64,000 nucleotides of DNA from Xenorhabdus griffiniae (GTDB taxonomy: Bacteria > Pseudomonadota > Gammaproteobacteria > Enterobacterales > Enterobacteriaceae). The translations under genes were made by a program, and so were the position numbers. Where the stretch lies: the NCBI RefSeq assembly GCF_037265215.1, contig NZ_CP147737.1:4434001-4498000 (forward strand), in the 5' to 3' direction. The notes under the pieces were generated by a model, which did not search any database, had not been told where the DNA came from, and saw nothing but the letters and a program-made list of their open reading frames with translations. This document shows positions 27,771 to 38,043 of this stretch, one piece after another (the first letter of the stretch is position 1; each line of letters opens with the position of its first letter).

Positions 27771-28471
27771 GCGCGTTCAATCCAACGGGACAACAAACCC
27801 GGTAATAACTTCGCTAAATGGGCGAGAATGTCCGTTCCCATGCCTTCGTGATAGTGCTGTTTATCATGGCTATTGAAAATGACCATACCCAAATCCCCTC
27901 GTGATCCTAAAAGGGAAATGGCCACTGAGCCAACATGACGTGCCTGTGGCATCAACAATAAAATCTCTGGGCCATGCAATCGGCCAAGATAATGATTCTT
28001 TTCGCCAAATCGCTTAATGCGGACGGGTTCAAAGGACTGACGGGAAATCGCCAGTTCCGGTACATTCAATGGTGCGCCAAGATGCCATTTATCACTAAAC
28101 AATCGAATATAACTGTTACTCAACCCCAAAGTTTTTGACCATGAAGTTAAGCAGGACAGAAAATCCTGCAAGCTCTTGGCACCAGAGAGATCCGACAGTA
28201 ATTGCAATAGGTTACTGAACAGCGCTTCATTCTGTTTCGCCTGCGCTATCAAATGGTTCAGATCGTCTTCCAAATAACAGATACGTTTCCTCTGGCGGTT
28301 CATATGCCATTCCATTAAAGAGACACTGTCCCGCACTGGATGAGGAACTCTTATCTTATCGATCATACTGGCATTACGGATAAAAAAATCTGGATTATTC
28401 AATAAATAATCCAAGACTGCTTGATCATCCAGCCTGTTTTCGATGTGCAATGGATCGTCTTTTTCACTCAT
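27767..28471 (-). CDS. yigA: DUF484 protein YigA
   Basis: A DUF484 (GAF-like) protein of 234 residues, of unknown function, always upstream of xerC in enterics. The ATG at 28471 was chosen because it gives the length of E. coli YigA (235) and has TGGAAA upstream; a TTG at 28519 would add 16 residues with no support. The start of the domain reads [11 protein letters not shown] and [20 protein letters not shown], typical of DUF484. It begins 48 bases after dapF and overlaps xerC. Confidence 0.9.
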   Translation of the reverse strand: MSEKDDPLHIENRLDDQAVLDYLLNNPDFFIRNASMIDKIRVPHPVRDSVSLMEWHMNRQRKRICYLEDDLNHLIAQAKQNEALFSNLLQLLSDLSGAKSLQDFLSCLTSWSKTLGLSNSYIRLFSDKWHLGAPLNVPELAISRQSFEPVRIKRFGEKNHYLGRLHGPEILLLMPQARHVGSVAISLLGSRGDLGMVIFNSHDKQHYHEGMGTDILAHLAKLLPGLLSRWIERA

Positions 28472-28519
28472 TTTCCAATGCCCCATATTTCGAGAGAGAC
28501 TCTGCGAATACAGAATCAA

Positions 28520-29344
28520 TCACAAATGAATCGTACCATCATAGACGTGGGTTGCAGGCCCAGTCATAAAAAGTGGTTTACCCGCCCCATCCCAACGAAT
28601 TTGCAGTATCCCACCCGGAAGATCAACCCGAACCTGATTATCCAACAGCTCCTGCTGGATACCGACAGCTACTGCGGCACACGCGCCACTGCCACATGCC
28701 CGTGTCTCACCAGCACCGCGCTCAAAAACACGCAACCGAATATGGCCCCGATTTATTACCTGCATAAAACCAATATTGGCGCGTTCAGGAAAACGTTCAT
28801 GGCTTTCCAATGCAGGCCCCAATATTTCTACTTCAGCAGTGTCCACATCCTCAACCTGTATGACACAATGAGGGTTCCCCATCGACACAACGCCACACAA
28901 CACCGTCCGTTCAATAGCGCGGATAATATAGGTTTTCTCAGCCTTATTGGCGCGAAACGGAATATGCTGCGGCTCAAAATCCGGCTCTCCCATGTTGACA
29001 CAGACCTGATCATCATTTGTGATGCTTAATATCATTCGGCCTGCTTGTGTACTGACCTTGATATCACGCTTATTGGTCAACCCTTTGAGACGGACAAAAC
29101 GGGCAAAGCAACGTGCCCCATTACCACACTGGGAAACTTCACTGCCGTCAGCATTAAAAATGCGGTAATGAAAGTCTAAGTCAGGATCATAGGGGGCTTC
29201 AACAATCAAAAGTTGATCAAAACCCACCCCCGTATTCCGGTTAGCCAGACGGCAAATTAACTCTGGAGAAAAATAAACATTTTGGGTCACTGCATCAACG
29301 ACCATAAAATCATTACCAAGACCATGCATTTTGGAGAACTGCAT
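28520..29344 (-). CDS. dapF: Diaminopimelate epimerase
   Basis: Converts LL- to meso-diaminopimelate in lysine and peptidoglycan synthesis, in the cytosol. It has 274 residues, identical in length to E. coli. The two catalytic cysteines are in [12 protein letters not shown] and [13 protein letters not shown]. The N-terminus [15 protein letters not shown] is highly conserved. It lies between lptM and yigA on the minus strand. Confidence 0.97.
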   Translation of the reverse strand: MQFSKMHGLGNDFMVVDAVTQNVYFSPELICRLANRNTGVGFDQLLIVEAPYDPDLDFHYRIFNADGSEVSQCGNGARCFARFVRLKGLTNKRDIKVSTQAGRMILSITNDDQVCVNMGEPDFEPQHIPFRANKAEKTYIIRAIERTVLCGVVSMGNPHCVIQVEDVDTAEVEILGPALESHERFPERANIGFMQVINRGHIRLRVFERGAGETRACGSGACAAVAVGIQQELLDNQVRVDLPGGILQIRWDGAGKPLFMTGPATHVYDGTIHL

Positions 29345-29381
29345 ATACGACTCCAGAAGAAATCACATTACCCAATCACTA

Positions 29382-29579
29382 TTATGCATTCATCGATATA
29401 TTGTCTTTTAATAAGCTGTTTTCTAACAACTTTTCTGACTGCACCTGATCCATTTTATGCGTAGGTAGCTGTGTTGCAGATGTTTCCGCTGGAGGAAAAT
29501 AGAGAGGCCCTTTCAAGCCACAACCAGCCAGAGAAAGTAATGTTATGATAGCCAGTGACCAACGAAGTTGTTTTTTCAT
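29382..29579 (-). CDS. lptM: LPS-assembly lipoprotein LptM (YifL)
   Basis: A small lipoprotein of 65 residues. The signal peptide has a basic start (MKKQLRWS), a hydrophobic core and the lipobox LAGC with Cys at residue 20. The mature start CGLKGPLYFPP is the LptM motif that contacts the LptD/E outer-membrane translocon and helps LptD disulfide maturation in E. coli. The rest is a short polar tail. The gene is 37 bases upstream of dapF and divergent from cyaY. Confidence 0.93.
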   Translation of the reverse strand: MKKQLRWSLAIITLLSLAGCGLKGPLYFPPAETSATQLPTHKMDQVQSEKLLENSLLKDNISMNA

Positions 29580-29657
29580 TATATTAATGCCTGTGATTCA
29601 TGCGCCAATACTCTCTATAATCGCAGCTAGGCCCTGAAAAGCAAATAGGAAATAAAC

Positions 29658-29978
29658 ATGAACGATAGCGAATTTCATCAATTGGCTGATCAATTGATGT
29701 TTCATATTGAAGAGCAACTGGATAATTACGATGGTGATACGGATATTGACTATGAAACAAATGGCGGTGTGATGACGCTGAGTTTTGAAAATGGCAGCAA
29801 AATCATTATCAACCGCCAAGAACCTTTCCATCAGATATGGCTGGCAACCAAAAATGGTGGTTACCATTTTGATTATCAGGATAGCCAGTGGATTTGTGAC
29901 CGCAGTGGTAATAATTTTATCTCCATGCTGGCACAAGCCATTACTGAGCAAAGCGGTGAGCCATTCCAATTTTCGTGA
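29658..29978 (+). CDS. cyaY: Frataxin-like protein CyaY
   Basis: An iron-binding regulator of Fe-S cluster assembly, 106 residues as in E. coli. The acidic first helix ([17 protein letters not shown]) and the strands [19 protein letters not shown] and [15 protein letters not shown] are the frataxin fold. SD AGGAAAT precedes the ATG. It is divergent from lptM and convergent with cyaA, the conserved arrangement. Confidence 0.96.
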   Translation: MNDSEFHQLADQLMFHIEEQLDNYDGDTDIDYETNGGVMTLSFENGSKIIINRQEPFHQIWLATKNGGYHFDYQDSQWICDRSGNNFISMLAQAITEQSGEPFQFS

Positions 29979-30008
29979 CTATACCAATCTGACTGCAAGA
30001 TGCATTTC
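29979..30008. repeat. Degenerate end of a class B dispersed repeat
   Basis: CTATACCAATCTGACTGCAAG followed by ATGCATTTCATC matches the left end of the class B repeats (TATACCAATCTAACTTCAAGATGCGTG) with several changes; the hairpin and right end are missing. It lies just past the cyaY stop. Confidence 0.55.
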
Positions 30009-30093
30009 ATCAAAACCAAATAAAAATAATGAGTCAACGAAAGACATCTAATAAAAGCGCCTGATAAAACAGGCGCTTAAACAATTGATCACA

Positions 30094-32712
30094 TCAATAG
30101 TGATATAAAGAATGATAAGGATCGTGTGCATGTACCCCACAGGTTTTATCAAGGCGCTCGTCAATATGAAGCCTGGTATCATTCGCTTCTATATCAGCCA
30201 CCGGATACACTCCCTCTATAAATGGAGTGACATGGGTACGCTCACCTTTCTTAACGATTTGATAAAACTGTGGCAGGTTGAAATTGACAAAGCTAGAGCC
30301 ATAAGTAAAACGATCATGTGATGATGAATAAAACCGGCTGATATCTCGCACTAACTCTTCTTTACTGCCTTCACAATGGGAATAAATTTCCACCCGATTT
30401 GATTCATCAAGAATATAAATATTGAACCCTTGTTTGTCTTCAATATCTTCGAAAAAGAACTGGATAATACCTTCACAAGCAAAACCGTCTATTACAGGCG
30501 GTAAGTGTTTTTCTTTGGTGTCAATTTTGACTGGCAGTCCATGCAATTTGGTGTTGGAAATCGCACCATAGAATTCCACTGCATTTTCCAATTTTTGTAC
30601 CGAAACGTTTAACCGTTCGAAGAATAATCCCCATGTTTGCCCTGAGATGCGTAATGCCTTAAAACGGTTTGGATCTTGTCGGTTACTGGACAGGCGTAAC
30701 TCTATACACTCCGAAACTAATTGCTGGATACGCGTGCGGATCAATCCACGTAAGTGTTTGCTATAACAGAAAACTTCAACATCAGATGGCGGTGCTGCAT
30801 CTTGATGCATTTTTCCCAATATGGTTTTCAATGCTTCCAATACCGATTGCTCGCCATTGAAATGCAAGGTTCTTACTTCATTCCATGAATTACGGTAAAG
30901 CAAATCAATGCTACCTACCAAACATTGCTGCAACTCGCCAAAACTGAAAACATTCAGGTTCCTTAAATCAAAGCGAACGATTTGATCAGAAAATGCAGTC
31001 GTTGGATCTTGTTCTAAATTGACAATGATCGCCAAGTGACGAATTTCACACGGACTGTATAGTGCTTTTGGTGTAGGGGCAGGTAGACGGATTGGGAAAT
31101 GAGCGGCAATGTCATCCACCAAATCACATAATTTCTGCCTGTCACACTGAGAGCCACCGTGATGAATATGGAGCCGAGTTTCTTTAGCCAACAGGCCATT
31201 GAAATAGGTCCAGGAAACCAATTTATTCAGATAGCGATTGTATTCCAATGGTTGATGACCAGTGATCGATTCAATCGTGGGAGCATGGTTATAAAGATAC
31301 CAACCACTACGGTTTACTCGCCCCGGAGGGACATAGATGAAGGTCAGATCCTTTTCCGACAGATCCGGTGATATCTGAGGATTCACCAAAGTCACTTTAC
31401 CGGGCAATGCTTCAAAAGCCGCATACAATTTACGTGTCAATACGCCAATATCCTGTGGGCTGGCACTCACACTCAAATTATTACGGCGGGCAAAACGGAT
31501 TAAGTTGCGATAGCTCTGCATCATGGTATCAAGCAATTCATTATGGGCATCACGCACCTGCTCAATTTTCCATGCATTACGGTTATCCAGCATAGCCAGT
31601 TTACTCTCATCCCAACCCCATTCGCGCACTAACTGGGACATAACCTGACGACGCCATCCTGTACAACCTTTATCATTCTGGCCTGCCAATAATTTCTCAC
31701 ATACCTTCAGATAAAAACAACGACGCGCCAAATCAAGGCGCGCAAGGTCATTCGTGGCAGTCAGGTAGCGGGTTACACGCTCCAGCATCATGCTATAGGC
31801 ATCGAGACCAAAAGAAACAATTGCACCGTCATGAAAATATTGCTTCATTTCCATCGCCAGAAGCTTTCCATTGGGATATTCCCATGAATAAGCTTCCAAC
31901 AGCAGGCTTTTCAATACAGCCTTATAAGGAGAGTCCACGCTCTTGTAAAGTTGCCAGAGGCTTGCCCCAAAATATTCTTCTGCGGACAATTCTCCCAAGC
32001 CACCCAGATCCAACCATTCATTTGGCGTCAACACACCTTGAGCATAGAGAGAAAGGACGTACTCATCATAATGAGCCTCCTCTTCCACAGGAACCATTGC
32101 CCACAACAAGCGCTTGCCAGCCAGACAAACCGCTGTGCGATAAAATTCATCCAGCAGAAGGATATGTTGGGTAGAACCGCAATCTTCACCGTTCAAACTA
32201 CCACAGGCATTATGCCGAAAACGGTTTTCATCAATCAGAAAAAAAGTAACCTCAGTACCCAGTGAAGCCGCCCACTGTTCTATCAAGGTACATTTTTGTT
32301 CCAGCAAAGCTTTCTCGTCACTATCTAACCAAGATTGATGACAAACCCAAATATCTAAATCAGAAGAACAACTTTGCCCGATAGAAGACGTGCTGCCCAT
32401 GGAATAAATTCCTGTAATCGGCAATTCACCATTAGACGTATGTGACGATACATCTGGCAGGACACCTGTCAGCTGACTATCCAGATCATTAATCCAAAAC
32501 TGCTGTGCTTCATCAGGCATAAAAAAACAAACGCCATGAGGAACATCGCTTTTGATATAACCTGGCATCATTGGATGATGATAATGTAATAATACTGGAA
32601 TTAAACTATAAACTTGCTTGAAAGCGTCACTCATTAAGCTCGTAGCGCGCTCTAATCTAAGTTGGTTAATTGCATCCAGTCGCTGCTTCAGCGTTTCAAT
32701 ATAGAGATACAA
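30094..32712 (-). CDS. cyaA: Class I adenylate cyclase
   Basis: Makes cAMP; 872 residues (E. coli 848). The catalytic nucleotidyltransferase motif is [20 protein letters not shown] (about residues 104-123) with the metal-binding Asp pair. The C-terminal half is the regulatory region that responds to the glucose PTS in E. coli. The start codon is TTG within CTCTTGTATCTCTATATTG, as in E. coli cyaA, where the weak start limits synthesis. A CRP site lies upstream at 32821-32836. The C-terminal [10 protein letters not shown] tail is His-rich. It is divergent from hemC. Confidence 0.96.
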   Translation of the reverse strand: MYLYIETLKQRLDAINQLRLERATSLMSDAFKQVYSLIPVLLHYHHPMMPGYIKSDVPHGVCFFMPDEAQQFWINDLDSQLTGVLPDVSSHTSNGELPITGIYSMGSTSSIGQSCSSDLDIWVCHQSWLDSDEKALLEQKCTLIEQWAASLGTEVTFFLIDENRFRHNACGSLNGEDCGSTQHILLLDEFYRTAVCLAGKRLLWAMVPVEEEAHYDEYVLSLYAQGVLTPNEWLDLGGLGELSAEEYFGASLWQLYKSVDSPYKAVLKSLLLEAYSWEYPNGKLLAMEMKQYFHDGAIVSFGLDAYSMMLERVTRYLTATNDLARLDLARRCFYLKVCEKLLAGQNDKGCTGWRRQVMSQLVREWGWDESKLAMLDNRNAWKIEQVRDAHNELLDTMMQSYRNLIRFARRNNLSVSASPQDIGVLTRKLYAAFEALPGKVTLVNPQISPDLSEKDLTFIYVPPGRVNRSGWYLYNHAPTIESITGHQPLEYNRYLNKLVSWTYFNGLLAKETRLHIHHGGSQCDRQKLCDLVDDIAAHFPIRLPAPTPKALYSPCEIRHLAIIVNLEQDPTTAFSDQIVRFDLRNLNVFSFGELQQCLVGSIDLLYRNSWNEVRTLHFNGEQSVLEALKTILGKMHQDAAPPSDVEVFCYSKHLRGLIRTRIQQLVSECIELRLSSNRQDPNRFKALRISGQTWGLFFERLNVSVQKLENAVEFYGAISNTKLHGLPVKIDTKEKHLPPVIDGFACEGIIQFFFEDIEDKQGFNIYILDESNRVEIYSHCEGSKEELVRDISRFYSSSHDRFTYGSSFVNFNLPQFYQIVKKGERTHVTPFIEGVYPVADIEANDTRLHIDERLDKTCGVHAHDPYHSLYHY

Positions 32713-32820
32713 GAGTTTCGCCTGATATCAGTTCCAGTGCCCAAAGTAGTCCCCTGTTTCCGATAACGCATGGTATTACAAGATTATTTAAAATTATTTT
32801 TACAAACTTATTGTCGGAAA

Positions 32821-32836
32821 CGTGATCAATTTAACA
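32821..32836 (-). promoter_or_regulatory. CRP-binding site of cyaA
   Basis: CGTGATCAATTTAACA fits the CRP consensus TGTGA-N6-TCACA at 8 of 10 positions. Read on the minus strand it is GTGTTAAATTGATCACG, which matches the E. coli cyaA CRP site as I remember it. It lies about 110 bases upstream of the cyaA start, so autorepression of cyaA by cAMP-CRP is likely conserved. Confidence 0.75.
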
Positions 32837-33200
32837 CCTTGCAATCAAAGCGTAAAGTACGCAATACCATCTTTCCTCTTCACCTGCAATAGCCAAAATA
32901 CAATTAACTCATTGTAAAATATTAAGTTAATCACGAAACAGACACAATAATATGTTTTTTTAGCACAACGATTACCGTTGATTATTTTTCATATCGTAGT
33001 TGTAAAGCATTGTAAATACATCACTCTTTCATCAATATTTAACTGAATAATATTTTTCTTATTGTTAAATATTCTCACCGCTTTTTATCATTAAGATAAT
33101 CACAAATTTCAATTTGCTTTTAAATCAATCTCTTTGTTTATTTTCTCCATTCAAATAAAATATTATTTTAATATTTAAAATTATTTTTATTTCATAAATT

Positions 33201-33307
33201 GTATACGCATTAAACTTCAAGTTGCCATTGACAACACGCTATAAAACCTGATTTCTCCCCGCTTTGCGGGGAGAAATCACACGCATCTTGCAGTTAGATT
33301 GGTATAT
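33201..33307. repeat. Dispersed hairpin repeat, class B copy 3 (reverse orientation)
   Basis: Read on the minus strand it starts TATACCAATCTAACTGCAAG and ATGCGTGTGATT, has TTTCTCCCCGC-AAA-GCGGGGAGAAA, and ends in AACTTGAAGTTTAATGCGTATAC. It lies in the cyaA-hemC intergenic region. The stem carries the same T-A pair as the copy at 10907. Confidence 0.8.
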
Positions 33308-33545
33308 ACCCATATACTATTTTGATTTTTTCTGGCTTTTTCGTAACTGGAAAAAAAATCATTGAGATGTTAAAACTGGCACTATTTTCTCACTAATTGG
33401 TGACTAAAAACCCTTATTTTCCATCAAATCAAGTTGCGTAGTCGTTAATGAAACGGTCAATAAAGCAACAAAAATTGCAAGATGAAGAATATAAAAATCA
33501 TTAGTGAATACAGTCACCCAATATACTTACCTAATAGATTTATCC

Positions 33546-34487
33546 ATGACAATGAAAACCATTCGCATCGCTACCCGCCAAAGCCCATTAGCTATGTGGC
33601 AAGCGCAATATGTTCAAAAGCAACTGAAACACTTTCATCCAGAACTGCAAGTAGAACTGGTTCCAATGGTGACACGCGGCGATATTATCCTCGATACGCC
33701 ATTAGCAAAGGTGGGAGGAAAAGGGCTGTTTGTGAAGGAACTGGAATTAGCTCTGCTCGAAAAGCGAGCTGATATTGCCGTCCACTCCATGAAAGATGTC
33801 CCTGTCGAATTTCCTGATGGTTTGGGATTGGTCACAATCTGCGAACGGGATGATCCACGGGATGCTTTTGTTTCAGTAAAATACGCCTCGCTCGATGACC
33901 TGCCGACTGGCAGTGTTGTGGGTACGTCCAGTTTACGCCGCCAATGCCAAATCCGTCAGCGACGTCCTGATCTTGTCGTTCGTGACTTACGCGGTAATGT
34001 CGGAACCCGTCTGAACAAGCTCGATAACGGCGATTATGATGCCATTATTCTTGCAACAGCGGGCCTGAAACGGCTGGGGCTGGAAGAACGCATTCGTATG
34101 CCATTAGAGCCTGAGTTATTGCTGCCAGCCGTCGGCCAAGGAGCGGTAGGTATTGAGTGTCGGCTCGACGATCAGCAAACCCGTGAACTGCTGTCGCCCT
34201 TGAACCATGCAAGAACAGAAGATTGCGTTCTCGCTGAAAGAGCAATGAACACCCACCTTGAAGGGGGCTGTCAGGTACCGATTGGCAGTTATGCCATCTG
34301 GCAAGGAGAGAATATTTGGCTACGCGCGCTCGTGGGCTCTCCTGATGGCACAGTGATCGTACGCGGTGAAAGAGTGGTTTCAGCCAAAGAAGCCCGTCAA
34401 GCGGGTATCGCATTGGCGGAAGAGTTATTGGAGAAAGGCGCACGCCAGATTCTGGCTAGCGTATACCAGAGGAACCTACCGAAATGA
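33546..34487 (+). CDS. hemC: Porphobilinogen deaminase
   Basis: Polymerises four porphobilinogens into hydroxymethylbilane in the cytosol; 313 residues from this ATG, as in E. coli. An in-frame GTG at 33504 would add 14 non-conserved residues and was not used; an ATG at 33552 is also possible. The N-terminal [13 protein letters not shown] and the dipyrromethane-cofactor cysteine in [11 protein letters not shown] are present. Its stop overlaps the hemD start (ATGA). It is first in the hemCDXY unit. Confidence 0.96.
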   Translation: MTMKTIRIATRQSPLAMWQAQYVQKQLKHFHPELQVELVPMVTRGDIILDTPLAKVGGKGLFVKELELALLEKRADIAVHSMKDVPVEFPDGLGLVTICERDDPRDAFVSVKYASLDDLPTGSVVGTSSLRRQCQIRQRRPDLVVRDLRGNVGTRLNKLDNGDYDAIILATAGLKRLGLEERIRMPLEPELLLPAVGQGAVGIECRLDDQQTRELLSPLNHARTEDCVLAERAMNTHLEGGCQVPIGSYAIWQGENIWLRALVGSPDGTVIVRGERVVSAKEARQAGIALAEELLEKGARQILASVYQRNLPK

Positions 34488-35224
34488 GCATTTTGATCAC
34501 CCGCCCTGTTCCCGCAGGAGAGGAATTGGTCAAGCGACTGCGGTCTATTGGAAAATCAGCCTTCAGCGCTCCCCTCATTGCCATTCATCCGGGGGCAGAT
34601 TTGCCATTACTGCCACAAAAACTGCAATGGCTATCTGCGGGAGATCTGGTTTTTCTATTATCAAAAAATGCTGTTCATTATGCCAATGAACAGCTTATTC
34701 AAACAGGCCAGTCATGGCCTGAACAGCTATCCTATTATGGGATCGGCAAATCAACTTCCCTCATGTTTCATCAATCAACTGGATTGGAAATCTTCTATTC
34801 TAAGCAAGGTGAAACCAGTGAAGATCTACTACAACTCCCCACGTTACAGTCAATGGACAATAAAAAGGTTTTATTGCTCCGAGGCAATGGCGGTCGTGAA
34901 GTGATTGCCTCAACATTAAGGCTCCGTGGAGGTGTAGTCGATTACTGTGAATGTTATTCACGCCAGCCAGTTAAATACGATACCGCCGATTTCAGTCGTC
35001 ACTGGCAGCAATGTGGTATAAAAACCATCGTTGTCACAAGTGGCGAAATGCTGCAACTGTTATATAACTTAGTCACTGATAGCGATGGAAAAACATGGTT
35101 ACTGAATTGCAAGCTGATTGTGGTCAGCGAACGTCTTGCTCATATCGCCCAGACGTTGGGCTGGCAAACAATACAAGTCGCCAAGAGTGCAGATAATGAC
35201 GCCTTAATCCAGGCACTGGAATAA
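34484..35224 (+). CDS. hemD: Uroporphyrinogen-III synthase
   Basis: Closes and inverts ring D of hydroxymethylbilane to give uroporphyrinogen III. It has 246 residues, the E. coli length. The family is poorly conserved; the N-terminal [15 protein letters not shown], the central [20 protein letters not shown] and the C-terminal [16 protein letters not shown] are recognisable. It overlaps hemC by four bases and precedes hemX by about 11. Confidence 0.94.
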   Translation: MSILITRPVPAGEELVKRLRSIGKSAFSAPLIAIHPGADLPLLPQKLQWLSAGDLVFLLSKNAVHYANEQLIQTGQSWPEQLSYYGIGKSTSLMFHQSTGLEIFYSKQGETSEDLLQLPTLQSMDNKKVLLLRGNGGREVIASTLRLRGGVVDYCECYSRQPVKYDTADFSRHWQQCGIKTIVVTSGEMLQLLYNLVTDSDGKTWLLNCKLIVVSERLAHIAQTLGWQTIQVAKSADNDALIQALE

Positions 35225-35235
35225 ATTAATATGGG

Positions 35236-36390
35236 ATGTCCATTATGACGGAACAAAAAAAGACGGAACAAAAGCAACCTACCGATGCGGTTAAACGTTA
35301 TGGTTGGTTAGGTAATACGCTTTCAATTGCCATTTCTTTGGCGATAGGTGTTGGTGGTCTTTATATTTATTATCATGGTCAACAGCAGAATGCAGCATTA
35401 AAAGCCGAAAATCTCGCTCTTCAACAAGAGATGGCTTCTCTGACACAACAGCAATCTGCCGAGCAGCAAAACTTTGGCACCAAACTCCAAGAGTTGACGG
35501 ATTCTTTACAACAAGCCAACTCACAAAGTGAACAGCTCGATGGCCGCATGGCAGAGCTTCAAAAACGTGTTTCGGCATTTTCAAATACAGATATTGAAAA
35601 CTGGCGACTGGCACAGGCAAGCTCCCTCGTTAAGATGGCTGGCCGAAAAGTCTGGAGTGAACAGGATATTACTACTGCCATCGCCTTGTTGAAAGATGCC
35701 GACCAGAACCTGGCTGAAATGGATGATCCCAGCCTGCTCTATGTTCGTAAGGCTATCATGGCAGATATCGATTCTCTGACCAAAATCAAACAGATTGATT
35801 TAGATGGTATTATCCTGATGCTAAATCAGCTATCAAACCAAGTCGATAACTTACACCTTGCCAATAAAGTAGAACAAGCCATATCGGAGAAGGCAAACGA
35901 TCATGGGATCACAGCTTCCCTCTCTGATTGGCGCCAGAACCTGAGCAATAGCTGGCACAGCTTTATGGATAACTTCATTACCATTACCCCACGTGATAAC
36001 AGCAAAGAGCCATTGCTGGCACCTAATCAAGGCGTTTACCTGCGCGAGAACATTCGTTCCAAGCTGTTGATTGCTGCACAGGCGGTTCCTCGCCATCAAG
36101 TTAAAATTTATCAGGACGCATTGCAAGATGTGCAAGCTTGGGTGAATGCTTATTTTGATACCTCTTACCCGGAGGCAGAGAACTTTTTAACAAACGTTGT
36201 CTCACTGCAAAAGAAACCGTTATCCATCGATGTGCCTGAACAGCTGAGCAGCCAGCCCATATTGGCAGAACTGGTTCGTAAGCGTATTTATAATTTACCG
36301 CATTCCAAGCAATCCCAAACTGAAACACAATCACAGCCAACGACAACAGAAGCCATCGATCAAGCAAAAACATCCGTTGGGGAGAGCTGA
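35236..36390 (+). CDS. hemX: HemX inner-membrane protein
   Basis: A 384-residue inner-membrane protein of the heme operon, once annotated as uroporphyrinogen methylase. One transmembrane helix (TLSIAISLAIGVGGLYIYYH, about residues 30-50) follows a short cytoplasmic N-terminus; the periplasmic part starts with a coiled coil (about residues 55-110) rich in Gln and Glu. The C-terminal tail is Gln/Thr-rich. It lies three bases before hemY. The molecular role is not settled. A second ATG at 35245 is an alternative start. Confidence 0.92.
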   Translation: MSIMTEQKKTEQKQPTDAVKRYGWLGNTLSIAISLAIGVGGLYIYYHGQQQNAALKAENLALQQEMASLTQQQSAEQQNFGTKLQELTDSLQQANSQSEQLDGRMAELQKRVSAFSNTDIENWRLAQASSLVKMAGRKVWSEQDITTAIALLKDADQNLAEMDDPSLLYVRKAIMADIDSLTKIKQIDLDGIILMLNQLSNQVDNLHLANKVEQAISEKANDHGITASLSDWRQNLSNSWHSFMDNFITITPRDNSKEPLLAPNQGVYLRENIRSKLLIAAQAVPRHQVKIYQDALQDVQAWVNAYFDTSYPEAENFLTNVVSLQKKPLSIDVPEQLSSQPILAELVRKRIYNLPHSKQSQTETQSQPTTTEAIDQAKTSVGES

Positions 36391-36392
36391 AC

Positions 36393-37598
36393 ATGCTAAA
36401 AATATTCTTGCTGTTCATTATCCTTATCGTAGGAATTGTAGTTGGCCCCTTAATGTCAGGTCATCAAGGCTATGTTTTGATCCAGACAGACAAACTCAAT
36501 ATCACCACCAGTATCACCGGATTGGTGATCATTTTCCTGCTGCTGCAATTCCTGCTGATTTTCATCGGCTGGGGTTATCGTCGCTTGAAACGCACCAGTA
36601 CATTTACCCATAGCTGGATCTTTGGTGGGTATAAACGTCATCGAGCCCATTCACAAACCAAACAGGCGCTGCTGAAATTTGCCGAAGGGGACTTCAAGCA
36701 AGTTGAGCGCCTGATGGCTCGCAACGCTGACCATGCAGAACTTCCGGTCGTGAATTATCTGCTGGCGGCAGAGGCCGCCCAACGGCGCGGTGATTATTTC
36801 CGCACCAACCAATATATTGAACAAGCGGCAGAGGTTGCTGATAAAGACCAACTCCCGGTTGATATTACCCGTATCCGTGTCCAATTAGCACAAGGTGAAA
36901 CTCATGCCGCGCACGCTGGTGTGGACAAGCTGTTGAATTATGCTCCTCGTCACCCTGAAGTATTACGATTGGCGGAACAGGCTTACACTCTGGCAGGCGC
37001 TTATCAATCCTTGATTGATATCTTGCCTTCTATGCTGAAAGCTAATCTGCATAGTGAAGAAGAGATCCTGAAATTGCGTCAGCAAGCCTATATTGGATTA
37101 ATGAATCAGGTTATGGCAGAAAAAAGCAGTACGGGGCTGAAAATATGGTGGAAAGATCAAAGCCGCAAAATTCGCCATGACATTGTGCTGCAAGTTGCCA
37201 TGGCCGAGCATTTGATTGAATGCAATGATCACGAAACTGCCCAGCAAATCATTTTAGACGGATTAAAACAGCAATATGACGAACGGTTGCTGCTATTAAT
37301 TCCCCATCTTAAGGCAAGCGATTCTGACGCCATACAAAAAGCCCTCTCTCACCTGTTAAAGCAGCATGGTGCAACCCCACTGCTCAATAGTACACTGGGA
37401 CAAGTTGCCTTGCACCATGGTGAATGGGCGAATGCTGAATCGGCATTTAAAGCCGCCCTTGCTCAGCGACCAGATGCTCATGATTACGCATGGCTTGCCG
37501 ATGCACTGGACAGATTGCAAAAACGTGAAGAAGCCACCCAAACCCGCAATAAAGGCTTTATGCTGACCTTGAAGCGTGATAGCGACGTCGAAGTATAA
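36393..37598 (+). CDS. hemY: HemY TPR inner-membrane protein
   Basis: A 401-residue protein with two N-terminal transmembrane helices (about residues 1-22 and 40-62) and a cytoplasmic tetratricopeptide region, for example YLLAAEAAQRRGDYFRTNQY and LGQVALHHGEWANAESAFKA. It is called a late-step protoheme protein, but the role is unclear; it is not the Gram-positive HemY oxidase. It is last in the hemCDXY unit; a long inverted repeat follows at 37612. Confidence 0.93.
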   Translation: MLKIFLLFIILIVGIVVGPLMSGHQGYVLIQTDKLNITTSITGLVIIFLLLQFLLIFIGWGYRRLKRTSTFTHSWIFGGYKRHRAHSQTKQALLKFAEGDFKQVERLMARNADHAELPVVNYLLAAEAAQRRGDYFRTNQYIEQAAEVADKDQLPVDITRIRVQLAQGETHAAHAGVDKLLNYAPRHPEVLRLAEQAYTLAGAYQSLIDILPSMLKANLHSEEEILKLRQQAYIGLMNQVMAEKSSTGLKIWWKDQSRKIRHDIVLQVAMAEHLIECNDHETAQQIILDGLKQQYDERLLLLIPHLKASDSDAIQKALSHLLKQHGATPLLNSTLGQVALHHGEWANAESAFKAALAQRPDAHDYAWLADALDRLQKREEATQTRNKGFMLTLKRDSDVEV

Positions 37599-37611
37599 AG
37601 CGCGGAGGACA

Positions 37612-37665
37612 CACCTCAGTTAACGATGAAATATATGGAATGCAATGGAGCCGTTAACTGAGGTG
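37612..37665 (+). other. 14-bp perfect inverted repeat after hemY
   Basis: Arms CACCTCAGTTAACG (37612-37625) and CGTTAACTGAGGTG (37652-37665) with a 26-base spacer. It starts 14 bases past the hemY stop and has no T tract, so it is not a canonical terminator. It could stabilise the hem mRNA 3' end or bind a protein. Confidence 0.7.
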
Positions 37666-37724
37666 CATTCACCATTAAAGCACATGGTAAACCGCCTGAA
37701 ACCTATCCTCACTTTTCTACAGAC

Positions 37725-37754
37725 AAAAAAAACACCTATCAAAGAAGACAGGTG
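37725..37754 (-). terminator. Minus-strand intrinsic terminator
   Basis: On the minus strand CACCTGTC-TTCTTT-GATAGGTG is followed by eight T. One A-C mismatch is in the stem. The orientation implies a minus-strand transcript arriving from the right, in line with the gene remnant at 37837-38043. Confidence 0.65.
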
Positions 37755-37836
37755 CATAAATACAATCAGGTCTACAGACGGATAGTGCCTCACTCAACGT
37801 TGTGTCCGGTTTGCGATGAAAAGACAAAATGCTTAC

Positions 37837-38043
37837 TCATCTATAACGTGGACCATAGGCACCGACAATCAGCTCTACATCATCCCTAGGTTTATGAAGT
37901 CATATGCTGTCATAAGGAGTGGAATGAGTATCTACGATTGGAATATGGCATTTTATGTGCCAACTTTTTCAATCAGGATAGATTTTCTTTACCCAAGGTT
38001 TGACTGGCTTTCCATAATAGATAACCTGACTTTCACCAAACAT
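37837..38043 (-). pseudogene. Small unidentified gene remnant with two in-frame stops
   Basis: A single minus-strand frame of 69 codons reads MFGESQVIYYGKPVKPWVKK, then IYPD-stop-KSWHIKCHIPIVDTHS, then a second TGA and RDDVELIVGAYGPRYR before the final TGA. The pieces look like real protein with conserved-type ends, and a minus-strand terminator lies about 80 bases downstream. I do not recognise the family. A plus-strand frame (37816-38049) is open over the same bases but looks less protein-like. Confidence is modest. Confidence 0.35.

Larger units (their letters stand above)
32713..33545. other. cyaA-hemC divergent intergenic region
   Basis: About 830 AT-rich bases between divergent genes. 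It holds the CRP site of cyaA (32821-32836) and a dispersed repeat (33201-33307). The hemC promoter presumably lies in 33310-33540. In E. coli this region is about half as long. Confidence 0.6.

Noticed and set aside
28472..28519. TTG at 28519 as the yigA start
   Set aside because: The ATG at 28471 gives the usual family length and a better ribosome site.
28421..29029. A 202-codon plus-strand frame over dapF
   Set aside because: It is antisense to dapF with both catalytic cysteines intact on the other strand; composition is not protein-like.
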